NCBI RefSeq assembly: GCF_947179515.1
Contig: NC_067473.1
Coordinates: 94,247,850 to 94,311,849, forward strand
Direction: 5' to 3'
Source: Apodemus sylvaticus
Lineage: Eukaryota > Chordata > Mammalia > Rodentia > Muridae
Length of the DNA: 64,000 nucleotides
Notes under the pieces: generated by a model
What the model saw: the letters and a program-made list of their open reading frames with translations, nothing else
What the model was told of the DNA's origin: nothing
The model's database searches: none
Position numbers and translations under genes: made by a program
Shown: piece after piece, positions 10,554 to 22,210 of the stretch
Numbering within the stretch: the first letter of the stretch is position 1
Layout: every line of letters starts with the position of its first letter

Positions 10554-10848
10554 TAACATTTTAAGAAGGGTTAAAGCTGGCAGTGTGAATTAGTCCTGGG
10601 ATGGCTTTATGCTTAACATGCCATTATTAACTTTACAATTACAGTTTTCTTATAAAAATGATGTTAACATTGGTCTCTCAATTACTATACAGACTTTGCT
10701 TTAATTACTAATAAAACCCCATCCATATTTGTTAATAACAATAATGTCTAATAAAACGATTTCTTACTATTGACCTTTCATCTCTCTGATTTATACACTT
10801 GGTCAATACCTACACACCAGAATGCCTTGTATAGCATCTTTTACTTTC
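10554..10848. other. AT-rich spacer, nothing recognised
   Basis: About 290 bp with no gene or identifiable repeat. Its right end forms the left target-site duplication of the B1 element. Confidence 0.5.
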
Positions 10849-11004
10849 TTTTTTTTCCTTTTTCTTTTTGAGAGAGGGTTTCTCTGTGTAACCCTGACTG
10901 TCCTGGAACTCATTCTGTAGACCAGGTTGGCCTCAAACTCAGAAATCCACCTCCCTCTGCCTTCTAAGTGCTGGGATTAAAGGCATGCGCCACCACCACT
11001 CGGC
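10849..11004 (-). repeat. B1 SINE with target-site duplication
   Basis: The reverse complement reads as a B1: GGCCGAGTGGTGG head, GCATGCCTTTAATCCCAGCA, AGGCCAACCTGGTCTACAGA, CAGTCAGGGTTACACAGAG and an A-rich tail. It is flanked by CATCTTTTACTTTC (10835-10848) and CATCTTTCACTTTC (11005-11018). B1 is derived from 7SL RNA and is mobilised by L1 proteins. Confidence 0.96.
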
Positions 11005-11018
11005 CATCTTTCACTTTC

Positions 11019-11817
11019 TATGCCGAGATACTAATATCTCAGTCTATAGGTAGACTCATTTTACTTGGAACTGCCACAGAGTCTTCTCTCCATTTATTTG
11101 CAGTTTTTGTGAGCTATTGCCACACAGAGGTGTGCATGATTTTCTTTAATGTAGTCTAAATTCTTGACATCTATAATTTGCCTTATAAAAGCTTAGTCTA
11201 AAATCAATGACATAAGAATTTCACAGCTACTCCTCCATTCACATGAGGCTTAGGTACATTTTGAGCTTCTACTAATTTAATAATTTTTCTCAATAGGTTC
11301 GCATGAGACTGGATCTGCTGTAAGCTTATGAGCTTTTGCTAATATCAAAACTTTAAATATTCCTAGATGGCAATTCTAGGTCTTATTATGACTATAAATT
11401 TGATGGAAAACTCTATTTCCTTGGTACTTTGAATCTATGTTAGTCTTTTGTTACATGACATGAAAACATGAAAGTGATTATACACTGTTATTATACCCAA
11501 TTGTACATTATGACACATCTGTTTTTGGAAATAAGATGCAAATTGCATCTGCTAAGGCCCAATACTAAAGCTAAAACTTTCATCTTTAGATTTTTGTTGT
11601 TCCTTTGAGTGTGTGTGTGTGTATGTGTGTGTGTGTAGGGTCTAAGTGCAGAGGGCAGGTATTGAGGGATAGGGGAATAAGTGGAATTGGGATGTATGAT
11701 GTGAAATTCACAAAAATCAATAAACAGTTTAAAAAATATGAACACTCAAGTCCACCCAAACTATAAATTTTGACAAGTCTAGTAACTCTTGGTTGGGAAT
11801 CAGAACACATACATAAG
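11019..11817. other. Gene-free sequence with a short (GT)n
   Basis: No gene or large repeat is recognised. A small (GT)n with one AT interruption lies at 11609-11636. Minus ORFs of 84 and 74 codons over it contain His-Thr runs from the repeat and are not called. Confidence 0.55.
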
Positions 11818-12125
11818 TGTCTTAGTTAGGGTTACTGCTGTGAACATACACCATGACCAAGGCAACTCTTACAAGGATAATATTTAATTTGGTCTGGCTT
11901 ATAGATTCAGAGGTTCAGTAGATTATAATCAAGATTGGAGCAGACAGTGTTTAGGCAGGCATCATGAAACCAGAGCTGAGAGTTCTACATTTTTATCTGA
12001 AGGCTCCTAGAAGAATCCATTTTATCTGAAGGCTTCCAGGTAGCTAGGATGATGATCTTAAAGTCCATAACCACAGCGACACACCTATTGCATCAAGGCC
12101 TTACCTACTCCAACTGTGCCACACC
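11818..12125 (+). repeat. Rodent interspersed repeat (URR1/RMER1-like group, name uncertain)
   Basis: It carries the hallmark phrases of a widespread murid repeat: CTTAGTTAGGGTTACTGCTG, ACCATGACCAAGGCAACTCT, CAGAGCTGAGAGTTCTACAT and CTTCCAGGTAGCTAGGATGA. The same family occurs, more diverged, at 22211-22600. Naming is from memory only. Confidence 0.6.
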
Positions 12126-12500
12126 CTCTGTTTTGTATTTTCATTATCCACCCATATTTATGGATATCTGTCATGTTTCCATTTCTTAGCTTTTATGAAC
12201 AGGTCACCATTATGCATAGATATGCAATGTGTCAGTGGTAGGATATAAAGCTCTTTTAGTACATGTCAGGCATCTGTCAAATTAGCTATATGGTAGTATG
12301 TTATTTTTTTTTAAATTTTAAGAAATGACCACATTGATTTCCATGCTGTGTTGTACTGGTTGCTTACTCTCCTGCAGGAAATAAGGAATTTTCTGTTTCT
12401 AACACTCTACCAACATTTGTGATTAGAATTCTTGATGTTAGGTATTTTAATTTGTGTTTCCCTGATGAAATGTATGATGAATTAAGATGGCTTTAAAAGG
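12126..12500 (-). repeat. Old, diverged L1 fragment
   Basis: The stretch around 12330-12480 resembles reversed ancient L1 3' ORF2 (CACATTGATTTCCATGCTGT, then TTTGTGTTTCCCTGATGA). Divergence is high and the boundaries are approximate. Confidence 0.5.
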
Positions 12501-12589
12501 TGAGTCTCTAGCACTACATTTCTTTGTTAAAAATTAATGGAGAAATTTCGTACTTAATAGCATCTTAATAGCACACCTAAGAACTCAAA

Positions 12590-12853
12590 AAGAAACAGAA
12601 GAAATCTCATCCTAAAGAAGTAGATGGTAAGAAATAATCAAACTCAGGGATTAAATCAATAAAATACAAACAACAAAAACAACACAGAAAATTAATAGAA
12701 AACAAAGTTTATTTTGTCAGAAAATGAATAATATTCACAAACTTTGTCACGTTAACTAAAAGGCAGAAGAAAGATATTATTATGATAATGGTGACCATCC
12801 TACCAAAAGCAGTCTACAGATTCGATATAACCCCAAGGTTCTTCACAGTTCTT
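12590..12853 (+). repeat. Old L1 ORF2 fragment, left of a younger insertion
   Basis: Diverged plus-strand ORF2: an AAACTCAGGGATTAAATCAA area, then GACCATCCTACCAAAAGCAG and TTCTTCACAGTTCTTGAAAG. Its continuation is at 16260-16765 and 17151-17345, after removing the younger L1 and an LTR. Confidence 0.65.
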
Positions 12854-12865
12854 GAAAGAAAATAT

Positions 12866-14270
12866 GGAGAGAGAGTACAGCCTTGTCTAGTCCCTGATTT
12901 TAGTGGGATTGCTTCAAGTTTCTCTCCATTTAGTTTGATGTTGGCTACCAGTTTGCTGTATAATGCTTTAACGATGTTTAGGTATGGGCCTTGAATTCCT
13001 GTTCTTTCCAAGACTTTTAGCATGAAAGGATGCTGAATTTTGTCAAATGGTTTTTCTGCATCTAATGAGATGATCATAAATTTTTTTTCTTTGAGTTTGT
13101 TTATGTAGTGGATAGCATTGATGGATTTCCTTATATTGAACCATCCCTGCATCCCTGGGATGAAGCCTACTTGATCATGGTGGATGATCATTTTGATGTG
13201 TTCTTGGATTCGTTTGGCAAGAATTTTATTAAGTATTTTTGCATCAATATTCATAAGAGAAATTGGCCTGAAGTTCTCTTTCTTTGTTGGATCTTTGTGT
13301 GGTTTTGGTATCAGCGTAATTGTGGCTTCATAGAACGAGTTGGGTAGAGTTCCTTCTGTTTCTATTTTGTGGAATAGTTTGAAGAGTATTGGTGTTAGGT
13401 CTTCTTTGAAGGTCTGATAGAATTCTGCACTGAAGCCATCTGGTCCCATGCTATTTTTGGTTGGGAGACTTTCTATGACCCTTTTTATTTCTTCAGGTGT
13501 TATGGGACTGTTTAGTTGATCTATTTGGTCCTGATTTAGTTTTGGTGTCAGATATCTGTCTAGGAAACTGGCCATTTACTCCAGATTCTCCAGTTGTGTT
13601 GAGTATAGGCTTTTGTAGTAGGATCTAATAATTTTTTGAATTTCCTCAGTTTGTTTTTATATCTCCCTTTTCATTTCTAAGTTTGTTAGTGTGGATACTG
13701 TCTCTGTGCCCTTTGGTTAGTCTGGCTAAGGGTTTATCTATCTTATTGATTTTCTCAAAGAACCAGCTCTGGTTTTGTTGATTCTTTGTATGGTTCTCTA
13801 TGTTTCTACTTGATTGATTTTAGCCCCGAGTTTGATGATTTCCTGCCTTCAACTCCTCCTGGGTGAAATAGCTTCTTTTTGTTCCAGGGCCTTAAGGTGA
13901 GTCATTAATCTGTTAGTGTATGCTCTCTCCATTTTCTTTTTGGAGGCACTCACGGCTATGAGCTTTCCTCTTAGCACTGCTTTCATTGTGTCCCATAGAT
14001 TTGGGTATGTTGTGTCTTCATTTTCATTAAGTTCTAAAAAGGCTTTAATTTCTTTCTTTATTTCTTCCTTGACCAAGGTATCATTGAGTAGAATATTGTT
14101 CAGTTTCCACATGTATGTGGGTTTTCTGTTGTTTTTGTTGCTATTGAAGACCACTTTTACTCCATAGTGATCTGATAGGAGGCATGGGGTTAGTTTGATC
14201 TTATATTTCTTGAGGTCTCTCTTGTGACCAATTATATGGTCGATTTTGGAGAGGGTACCATGAGGTGCTG
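12866..14270 (-). pseudogene. L1 ORF2, endonuclease end to RT palm (inverted segment)
   Basis: Minus-strand reading from GTLSKIDHIIGHKRD (endonuclease C-terminus) and SDHYGVKVVF through WFFEKINK to the RT palm (SLDAEKPFDKIQHPF, SGTRQGCTLSPY). Frameshifts and stops separate 14364-13849 from 13575-12814. It is the inverted 5' segment of the L1 at 12866-16247. Confidence 0.9.
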
Positions 14271-15984
14271 AAGTTCTAGCTAGAGCAATTAGACAACATA
14301 AGGAGGTCAAAGGGATACAAATTGGAAAGGAAGAAGTAAAACTATCACTATTTGCAGATGACATGATAGTCTACTTAAGTGACCTGAAAACCTCCACCAG
14401 AGAACTCCTACAGCTGATAAACAACTTCAGCAAAGTGGCTGGTTATAAAATCAACTCAAGCAAATCAGTTGTCTTCCTATACTCAAAGGATAAGCAGGCT
14501 GAGAAAGAAGTTAGGGAAATGACACCCTTCACAATAGCCACAAACAATATAAAGTATCTTGGTGTGACTCTAACCAAACAAGTGAAAGATCTATATGACA
14601 AGAACTTCAGGTCTCTGAAGAAGGAAATCGAAGAAGATCTCAGAAAATGGAAAAATCTGCCATGCTCGTGGATCCGCAGGATTAATATAGTAAAAATGGC
14701 CATCTTGCCAAAAGCAATCTGCAGATTCAATGCAATCCCCATCAAAATCCCAACTCAGTTCTTCACAGAGTTAGAAAAATCAATTCTCAAATTCATATGG
14801 AAATAACAAAAAACTCAGGATAGCTAAAACTATTCTCAACAACAAAAGAAATTCTGGGGGAATCAGTAGCCCTGACTTCAAGCAATACTACAGAGCAACA
14901 GTGTTAAAAAACTGCATGGGATTGGCACAGTGACAGTGGAAAAAAGATAGCCTTTTCAACAAATGGTGCTGGTTCAATTGGAGGCCAGCATGCAGAAGAA
15001 TGCAAATTGATCCATTCTTATCTCCATGCAATAATCTTCACTCCAAGTGGATCAAGGACCTCCATGTAAAACCAGACACACTGAAACTAACAGAAAAGAA
15101 ACTGGGGAAGACCCTAGAGGACATGGGCATGGGGGAAAAGTTCCTGAACAGATCACCAATAGCTTATGCTCTAAGATCAAGAATTGACAAATTGGACTTC
15201 ATAAAATTACAAAGTTTCTGTAAGGCAAAGGACACTGTTAAAAGGACAAAATAGCAACCATCAAATTGGGAAAGGATATTCACCAACCCTACATCTGATA
15301 GAGGGTTAATATCCAATATATACAAAGAACTCAAGAAGTTAGACCCCAGAGAACCAAATAACCCTAATAAAAATGGGGTACAGATCTAAACAAAGACTTT
15401 TCAACTGAAGAAATTCGGATGGCCGATAGGCACCTTAAGAAGTGCTCAACATCATTAGTCATCAGGGAAATGCAAATCAAAACAACCCTGAGATTTCACC
15501 TTACACCAGTCAGAATGGCTAAGGTCAAAAACTCAGGAGACAGCAGATGTTGGCGAGGATGTGGAGAAAGAGGAACAATCCTCCACTGCTGGTGGGGCTG
15601 TAAGATGGTACAACCTATTGGAAATCAGTCTGGTGGTTCCTCAGAAAACTGGACATGACACTTTCGGAGGACCCTGCTATACCTCTCCTGGGCATATACC
15701 CAAAGGATTCCCCGGCATGCAATAAAGACACATGCTCCTTTATGTTCATGGCAGTCTTATTTATAATAGCCAGAAGCTGGAAAGAACCCAGATGCCCCTC
15801 AAAGGAGGAATGGATACATAAAATGTGGTATATTTACACAATGGAATATTACTCAGCAATTAGAAACAATGAATTCACAAAATTTTTAGGCAAATGGTTT
15901 GATCTGGAAAATATCATCCTAAGTGAGGTAACCCAGTCACAAAAGAATACACATGCAATGCAATCTCTGATAAATGGATATTAA
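14271..15984 (+). pseudogene. L1 ORF2, RT palm to C-terminus
   Basis: It begins LARAIRQHKEVKGIQIGK. The catalytic SLFADDMIVYL motif follows at about 14343-14375 and the thumb after that. The Cys-rich C-terminal region lies near 15540-15620, and the C-terminus reads SLINGY (ends 15984). Stops at 14807, 15254 and 15370 and a deletion near 14935 abolish coding. Confidence 0.92.
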
Positions 15985-16247
15985 TTAGCCCAGAAGCCCT
16001 GAATACCCAAGGCACAAATCACATAACAAATGACTCCCATGAAGAAGTATGGAGAAGGTCCTGAACCTGGAAAGGATTGATGTAACATTTGAGGGGAATA
16101 TAAGGACAGAGAAAAAAAGGAGGGAGGTGATTGGAGAATGGATGGAGAGAAGAAGGTTTATGGGACATATGGGGAGGGGGGATCCGGGAAAGGGGAAATC
16201 ATTTGGAATGTAAACAAAGAATATAGAAAATAAAAATATTAAAAAAA
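15985..16247 (+). other. L1 3' UTR and A-rich tail
   Basis: Purine-rich 3' UTR (GGGAGGTGATTGGAGAATGG, GACATATGGGGAGGGG, AAATCATTTGGAATGTAAAC), then AATAAAAATATT and an A-run ending at the TSD. This short 3' UTR type recurs in the other young L1s. Confidence 0.9.
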
Positions 16248-16259
16248 GAAAGACAATAT

Positions 16260-16765
16260 ACTGATCCATATGTAAAGAAAGAAATCTCAGGATAGCTAAA
16301 AAGATCGTAATTAATAAAAGAAGAGCTGCTATAGTAATAAATAGAACATGGTATTAGCACAAAAGAGAACCATTTACCAATGGACTGAAATTATAGACAA
16401 AGACATATATTTATGCACATATAATACCTGATTATTTTTTAAAAAATAAAGTGCATAAAAGACACACGGGGAAAATAAGGCATCTAAACCAAACTGGATA
16501 TCTGGATGAAGAAGAGTGCAAATCAATCCATACTTATCACTCTGCACAAAACCCTAGTCCAAGTGAATTGATGACCCCAACATAAAAGCAAATGCGTTGA
16601 CCCTTATAGAGATTAAGTAAGCAATAACATTGATTGGATTGGCACAGAAAAAGGCTTTCTGAAAATAACACCATTAATATAGACACGAAGATCAGCAATT
16701 AATATAAGGCACCTCATGAAATTGAGAAGTTCCTGCATGATAAAGGACACTGTAATCAGACAAAG
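16260..16765 (+). repeat. Old L1 ORF2 fragment, middle part
   Basis: Diverged plus-strand ORF2: AATCTCAGGATAGCTAAAAA, ACATGGTATTAGCACAAAAG, then the AAGGACACTGTAATCAGACA area. It continues 12590-12853. Confidence 0.65.
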
Positions 16766-16766
16766 T

Positions 16767-17150
16767 TGTGCCTTTATCTCCCAGCCCTTGAGCAGGAATT
16801 CTAGACATGTGTTACCAACACCTCCCTGCCAACACTCACACACGTAGGGTGGAGCACTCAGACCAAAGGGAAGTTCATTGTTCCTCCAGATCTACAAATT
16901 ACTGAATTAAGCAGATGATCTGCCAGGCCATCTGAGCAGTGGAGCCAAAGCCCCCTGAGCATTCAGACCAGTTCCCCTGAACATAGCTTGGAATTTGGGG
17001 GAGGGGTCTTGCCTGAAACTTTAAATTCTGAGACCAACATTAAACCTTGGGACCTTGATCAACAACTGTTGTCTTGGTCTTGTTCTTCTCTGTCCACCTT
17101 CCCTCAACTTCCCTTCCAGGTAACCCTTTTGATGTAACTGTAGGCAGTTA
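16767..17150 (+). mobile_element. Probable solo LTR inserted in an old L1
   Basis: A 384-bp non-L1 insert starts TGTGCC and ends GTTACA. It breaks the old L1 between GACAAAG and an A-rich continuation. ATTAAA lies near 17040, and the following CCTTGGGACCTTGATCA...GTCTTGGTCTTGTTC phrase resembles an R-U5 boundary of rodent class II LTRs. A clean TSD is not visible, so this remains probable. Confidence 0.55.
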
Positions 17151-17345
17151 CAAAAAATGATACTGAAGTATGGGAAAAGACTTACCAACTACATATCTGA
17201 CAGAAGGCAAATATTTAAAACACATAAAGATCTCAAGACACTAGATATAAAGAAAATGAAAAATAATTTTAAAATGAGATATAGACATAAAGAGTGCAGT
17301 TTCTAGAAAGAAATTTTGAATGACTAAGAACCTCTTAATAGACTA
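17151..17345 (+). repeat. Old L1 ORF2 fragment, right part
   Basis: Resumes old L1 after the LTR: GGGAAAAGACTTACCAACTA, CATATCTGACAGAAGGC, then a degraded ORF2 region up to about 17345. Confidence 0.6.
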
Positions 17346-17350
17346 TCAGT

Positions 17351-18171
17351 GAATATTTTGAGCTTTTGGGCTCAAAATTCATTTATCGGTGAGTACATAC
17401 CATATATGTTATTTTGAGCCTGGGTTACCTCACTCAGGATGATATTTTCTAGCTCCATCAATTTCTCTGAGAATTTCATGAAGTTTTTGTTTTTAATAGC
17501 TGAGTAGTACTCCATTGTGTAAATGTACCACAGTTTCTGTGTCTATTCTCCTCTTGAGGAACATTTGGGTTGTTTACAGCTTCTGGATATTATATATAGG
17601 GCTGCTAAAAACATAATGGAGCATGAGTCCTTGTTGTATGTTGTGGCACCTGTTGGGTATAGTCCCAGTAGTGGTATAGCTGGGTCTTCACATAGAACTA
17701 TTTCCAATTTGCTGAGAAACTCATGAATTGATTTCCAAGGTCATTTCACCAGATTGCCATTCCAGCAGCAATGGAGGAGTATTCCTCTTTGTCCATATCC
17801 TTTCCAGCATCTGATGTCACCTGAGTTTTTGATCTTAACCATTATGATTGATGTTAGGTGCACTCTCATGAATGTTTTGATTTGCACGTCCCTAAAGACT
17901 AAGGATGCTGAACATTTCTTTAAATGCTTCTCAGGCATTCAAGATACTTCAGTTGAGAATGCTTTATTTAGCTATGTATATCATTTTTAATAGGGTTATT
18001 TGCTTCATTGGAGTCTAACTTCTTGAGTTCTTTCTTTATTTTGGATATTAGCCCTCTATCAGTTGTCTGGTTCTTAAATATCCTTTTCCAATCTGTGGTT
18101 TCTGTTTCCTCCTATTGACAGTGTCTTTTGTCTTACAGAAGCGTTTCAATTTTATAAGGTCCAATTTATCA
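17351..18171 (-). repeat. Older L1 (ORF2 C-terminal region), left part
   Basis: Minus-strand ORF2 C-terminal sequence, more diverged than the element inserted into it. It stops at the 13-bp TSD (CAATTGTCCATCT at 18172-18184) and resumes at 21490. Confidence 0.85.
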
Positions 18172-18451
18172 ATTGTCCATCTTTTTTTTGTAATTCTTTT
18201 TTTTAATTTTTTTATTCGATATAATTTATTTACATTTCAAATGATTTCCCCTTTTCTTGCCCCCCACTCCCCGAAAGTCCCATAAGCCCCCTTCTCTTCC
18301 CCTGTCCTCCCACCCACCCCTTCCCCCTTCCCCATTCTGGTTTTGCTGAATACTGCTTCACTGAGTCTTTCCAGAACCAGGGGCCACTCCTCCTTTCTTC
18401 TTGTACCTCATTTGATGTGTGGATTATGTTTGGGTATTCCAGTTTTCTAGG

Positions 18452-19690
18452 TTAATATCCACTTATTAGTGAGTGCATACCATGATTGACCTTTTGAGTC
18501 TGGGTTACCTCACTTAGTATGATGTTCTCTAGCTCCATCCATTTGCCTAAGAATTTCATGAATTCATTGTTTCTAATGGCTGAATAGTACTCCATTGTGT
18601 AGATATACCACATTTTTTGCATCCACTCTTCTGTTGAGGGATACCTGGGTTCTTTCCAGCATCTGGCAATTATAAATAGGGCTGCTATGAACATAGTAGA
18701 GCATGTATCCTTATTACATGGTGGGGAATCCTCTGGGTATATGCCCAGGAGTGGTATAGCAGGATCTTCTGGAAATGAGGTGCCCAGTTTTCGGAGGAAC
18801 CGCTAGACTGATTTCCAGAGTGGTTGTACCAATTTGCAACCCCACCAGCAGTGGAGGAGTATTCGTCTTTCTCCACACCCTCTCCAAAACCTGCTGTCTC
18901 CTGAATTTTTAATCTTAGCCATTCTGACTGGTGTAAGATGAAATCTCAGGGTTGTTTTGATTTGCATTTCCCTAATGACTAATGAAGTTGAGCATTTTTT
19001 AAGATGCTTCTCCGCCATCCGAAGTTCTTCAGGTGAGAATTCTTTGTTTAACTCTGTACCCCATTTTTTAATAGGGTCGATTTTGGAGAAGGTACCATGA
19101 GGTGCTGAGAAAAAGGTATATTCTTTTGCTTTAGGATAGAATGTTCTATATATATCTGTTAAATCTAATTGGTCCAAAGCTTCAATTAGTTTCATTGTGT
19201 CCCTGTTTAGTTTCTGTTTTCCTGATCTGTCCATTGAGGAAAGTGCAGTGTTGAAGTCACCCACAATTAATGTGTTAGGTGCAATGTGTGCTTTGAGTTT
19301 CAATAAAGTTTCTTTTACGAAAGAGGGTGCCCTTGCATTTGGAACATAGATGTTCAGGATTGAGAGTTCTTCTTGTTGTATTTTTCCTTTGACCAGCAAG
19401 ACGTGTCCCTCAGAGTCTCTTTTGATGACTTTGGGTTGAAAGTCAATGTTATCTGATATTAAAATGGCTACTCCAGCTTGTTTCCTGAGACCATTTGCTT
19501 GTAAAATTGTCTTCCAGCCTTTTACTCTAAGGTAGTGTTTGTCTTTGACCCTGAGGTGTGTTTCCTGTAAGCAGTAAAATGTAGGGTCCTTTTTACTTAT
19601 CCAGTCAGTTATTCTGTGTCTTTTTATTGGGGCATTAAGTCCATTGATGTTAAGAGATATTAAGGAATAGTGATTGTTATTTCCTATCAT
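18452..19690 (-). pseudogene. L1 ORF2 deletion product: endonuclease fused to C-terminal domain
   Basis: From the ATG at 19690 (MIGNNNHYSL) the frame runs 295 codons. It covers the endonuclease, with the NINGLN, QETHL and VGDFNTALSS motifs, up to HGTFSKID. It then goes in frame into PIKKWGTELNKEFSPEE and the Cys-rich region (GCGERRILLHCWWGC), stopping at about 18803. The remaining C-terminal codons continue in other frames to SLISGY at 18452. The SDH endonuclease motif and the whole RT are deleted. A protein, if made, would be a truncated endonuclease lacking a catalytic His region. Confidence 0.9.
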
Positions 19691-19749
19691 TTTGGACGTT
19701 ATTTTTGAAATTTGATTGGTTAACTTCTTTTGGGTTTGATGAAAGGTTA

Positions 19750-20954
19750 CTATCTTGCTTTTTCCAGGGAGAAGTTTCCCTCCTTGTATTGGTGTTTTCC
19801 TCCCATTATCCTTTGTAGGGCTGGATTTGTGGATAGATAATGGGTAAACTTGGTTTTGTCATGAAATATCTTAGTTTCTCCATCTACGGTGATTGAGAGT
19901 TTTGCTGGATATAGTAGTTTTGGTTGGCATTTGTGTTCTCTTAGAGTCTGCATGAGATCTGCCCAGGACCTTCTAGCCTTCATAGTCTCAGGTAAAAAGT
20001 CTGCTGTGATTCTGATAGGTCTTCCTTTATATGTTACTTGGCCTTTTTCTCTTACTGCCTTTAATATTCTTTCTTTGTTTAGAACATTTGGTGTTTTGAT
20101 TATTATGTGACGGGAAGTATTTCTGTTCTGGTCCAGTCTCTTTGGAGTTCTGTAGGCTTCTTGTATATTCATGGGCATCTCTCTCTTTAGGTTAGGGAAG
20201 CTTTGTTCCATAATTTTATTGAAGATATTTGCTGGCCCTTTAAGTTGTAAATGTCACTCACATCTATGCCTATTATCCTTAGGTTTGGTCTTCTCATTGT
20301 GTCCTGGATTTCCTGGATATTTTGGGTCACAAGCTTTTTGCATTTTGCATTTTCTTTAACTGTTGAGTCCATGGTTTCTATTGAATCTTCAGCATCTGAG
20401 ATTCTTTCTTCTATCTCTTGTATTCTGTTGTTGATATTTGCATCTCTGTCCCCTGATTTCTTCCCAAGGCTTTCTATCTCCAAAGTTGTCTCCCTTTGAG
20501 TTTTCTTAGTTGTTTCTACTTCTGATTTTAGATCCTGGATGGTTTTGCTTAGCTCCTTCACTTGCTTGTTTGTGCTTTCCTGTAATTCTTTAAGAGATTT
20601 TTGTGTTTCCTCTTTCAAGACCTCAGCCTGTTGACCAAAGTTCTCCTGTATTTCTTTAAGTGTTTTTTGCGTTTCCTCATTGTTGGCTTTTGTATTCTCC
20701 TGGATTTCTTTCAATGATTTTTGTGTTTCCCTTGCAAGGGCTTCTAACTTTTGATCCATTTTCTCCTGAATTTCTTTAAGTATGTCCTTCATGTGTTCCT
20801 GTACCAGCATCATAACCAGTGATTTTAAATCCAAACCTTGTTTTACTGGTGTGATGGGGTATCCAGGACGTGTTGGTAGAGGAGAATTGGGTTCAGATGT
20901 TGCCATATTGCCTTGATTTCTGTTAGTGACGTTCCTGCGTTTGCCTTTTGCCAT
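19750..20954 (-). pseudogene. L1 ORF1 with a single frameshift
   Basis: It starts MAKGKRRNVTNRNQGN at 20954 and reads 255 codons through the coiled coil into the RRM. The frame then shifts near 20250 (GTAAATGTCACTCACATC against GTAAATCTTCACTCTCATC in sisters). The other frame (20211-19750) completes the RRM and C-terminal domain to SLEKAR. One small indel inactivates it. Its coiled coil has the short, 401-aa-type unit number. Confidence 0.93.
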
Positions 20955-21476
20955 CTAGTTCTCACTGGTGTTAGTTGGTCTTGTCAGTGCTGGACTCACC
21001 AGTGCAAGCTGCCCCTTCCCAGTTGGCCTCTGGTGTTCAGCTTACCTCCTGCACTGCCTGTAGACAGGTTGCTGCTGCCCAGGCTGTTCAGATCCCGAAG
21101 CAGGCACCTGAAGGCTCCCGCTGGGGCCCGCTGGATTCACCGGAGCACACCGACTTCTCCCCGCTGGCCACTCGGAAGCCCCTCTAGCCTCTTGCAGGAC
21201 CTGGAGATGTGGTGCTCAGTCTGTCCGATCTCCCTGGAGTCCGAAACCAAGATGGAGGTGAGCCTCTCCTGACTGGCGGGAGGCTGAGTTCTGAAGTGGC
21301 TTCTGTGCAGCGAAAGGCGCCGCAAAACCGCATCTGCTTGCAGCCCGGCTGGTCAGCGAAGGTCAGTGGTCGTGGGCGCCGGGCCTAACTGGACCCTGAG
21401 TTGCCTTGGTTCCACTGCTGATGGCCCTTCAGCTGGACCAGCCAATGCTGCACTGCCGCCGCCGCCGCCGCCACCC
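20955..21476 (-). promoter_or_regulatory. Shortened L1 5' UTR
   Basis: The parts next to ORF1 (20955-21210) and at the extreme 5' end (21211-21476, ending in CCGCCGCCG) match 1393-2611. The middle is missing, and the joint lies near 21212. Confidence 0.85.
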
Positions 21477-21490
21477 CAATTGTCCATCTT

Positions 21491-22205
21491 AAAGCCTGAG
21501 CAATTAGTATTCTTCTCAGGAAAATTTCCTCTGTGTCACTGTATTCAAGGCTATTTCCCAAGTTCCTGTGTATTAGATTCAGTGGACCTGGTTTTATGCT
21601 AGAGTCCTTGATCCACTTGGATGTGAGCTTTATACCAAGAGATAAATATGGATCAATTTGCATTTATCTACATACAGACCTCCAGTTAGAACAGCACTAT
21701 TTCCTGAAAATGCTGTATTTTTTTCCATTGGATGGTACTGGCTTCTTTGTCAAAGGTTGAGTGATGATAACAGTGTGGGTGTATTTCTGGGCATTGTATT
21801 CCATTAAGCTACCTGCCTGTTTCTGTTTCTGTACCAATACAATGTGGTTTTTTTAAAATCACTATTACGTGTCCTAGATGTTGACTCCATCAGACATTCT
21901 TTTAGTGTTGATTTTTTTTTTTTTTTTTTTTTTTTGCTATCCTGGGTTTTAATGTAAGACATTATGATTTTTTTGATTTCCAAAATATGTCTATTTTTTG
22001 ATTTCCATAACAGTGTCTGCTATGTCACCATCTAATTTCTGATTTTGTTAATTTGTATATTGTCTCTCTGCCTTTTAGTTAGTTTGGCTAAGGTTTTGGA
22101 TATCTTTCTGATTTTTCTCAAAGAACTGAATCTTTGTTTCATTGATTCTTTGTATTTTACATGTAGTTTCTAGTTGATTGTTTTCAACCCTATGTTTGAT
22201 TTTTT
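21491..22205 (-). repeat. Older L1 ORF2, right part
   Basis: Continues 17351-18171 after the inserted L1 (AAGCCTGAGCAATTAGTATT, then the ATGGATCAATTTGCATTTAT area). From about 21850 it is rearranged, with a T-run at 21911-21935 and a finger-domain-like stretch near 22050-22170. Confidence 0.75.
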
Positions 22206-22210
22206 CTTGT

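Larger units (their letters stand above)
12866..16247 (+). mobile_element. L1 with 5' inversion, flanked by a 12-bp TSD
   Basis: The 3' part (14271-16247) is a plus-strand L1 from the RT palm to the 3' UTR and A-rich tail. The 5' part (12866-14270) is the preceding ORF2 sequence in reverse. The two parts meet at neighbouring L1 positions, with about 20 bp lost. The flanks GAAAGAAAATAT (12854-12865) and GAAAGACAATAT (16248-16259) are the target-site duplication with one mismatch. Inside, about 100 bp of ORF2 are missing at 14935. It interrupted an older plus-strand L1. Confidence 0.93.
18186..21476 (-). mobile_element. Internally deleted L1 with both ends and a TSD
   Basis: The flanks CAATTGTCCATCTT at 18172-18185 and 21477-21490 are identical, so this is one insertion of 3.3 kb. 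On the minus strand it has a shortened 5' UTR, ORF1, the ORF2 endonuclease, then a direct jump to the ORF2 C-terminus, the 3' UTR and the tail. About 2.6 kb of ORF2 (all of the RT) is missing, with an ACC-like microhomology at the joint near 19077. The 5' UTR is also missing about 0.7 kb compared with 1393-2611. Confidence 0.95.
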
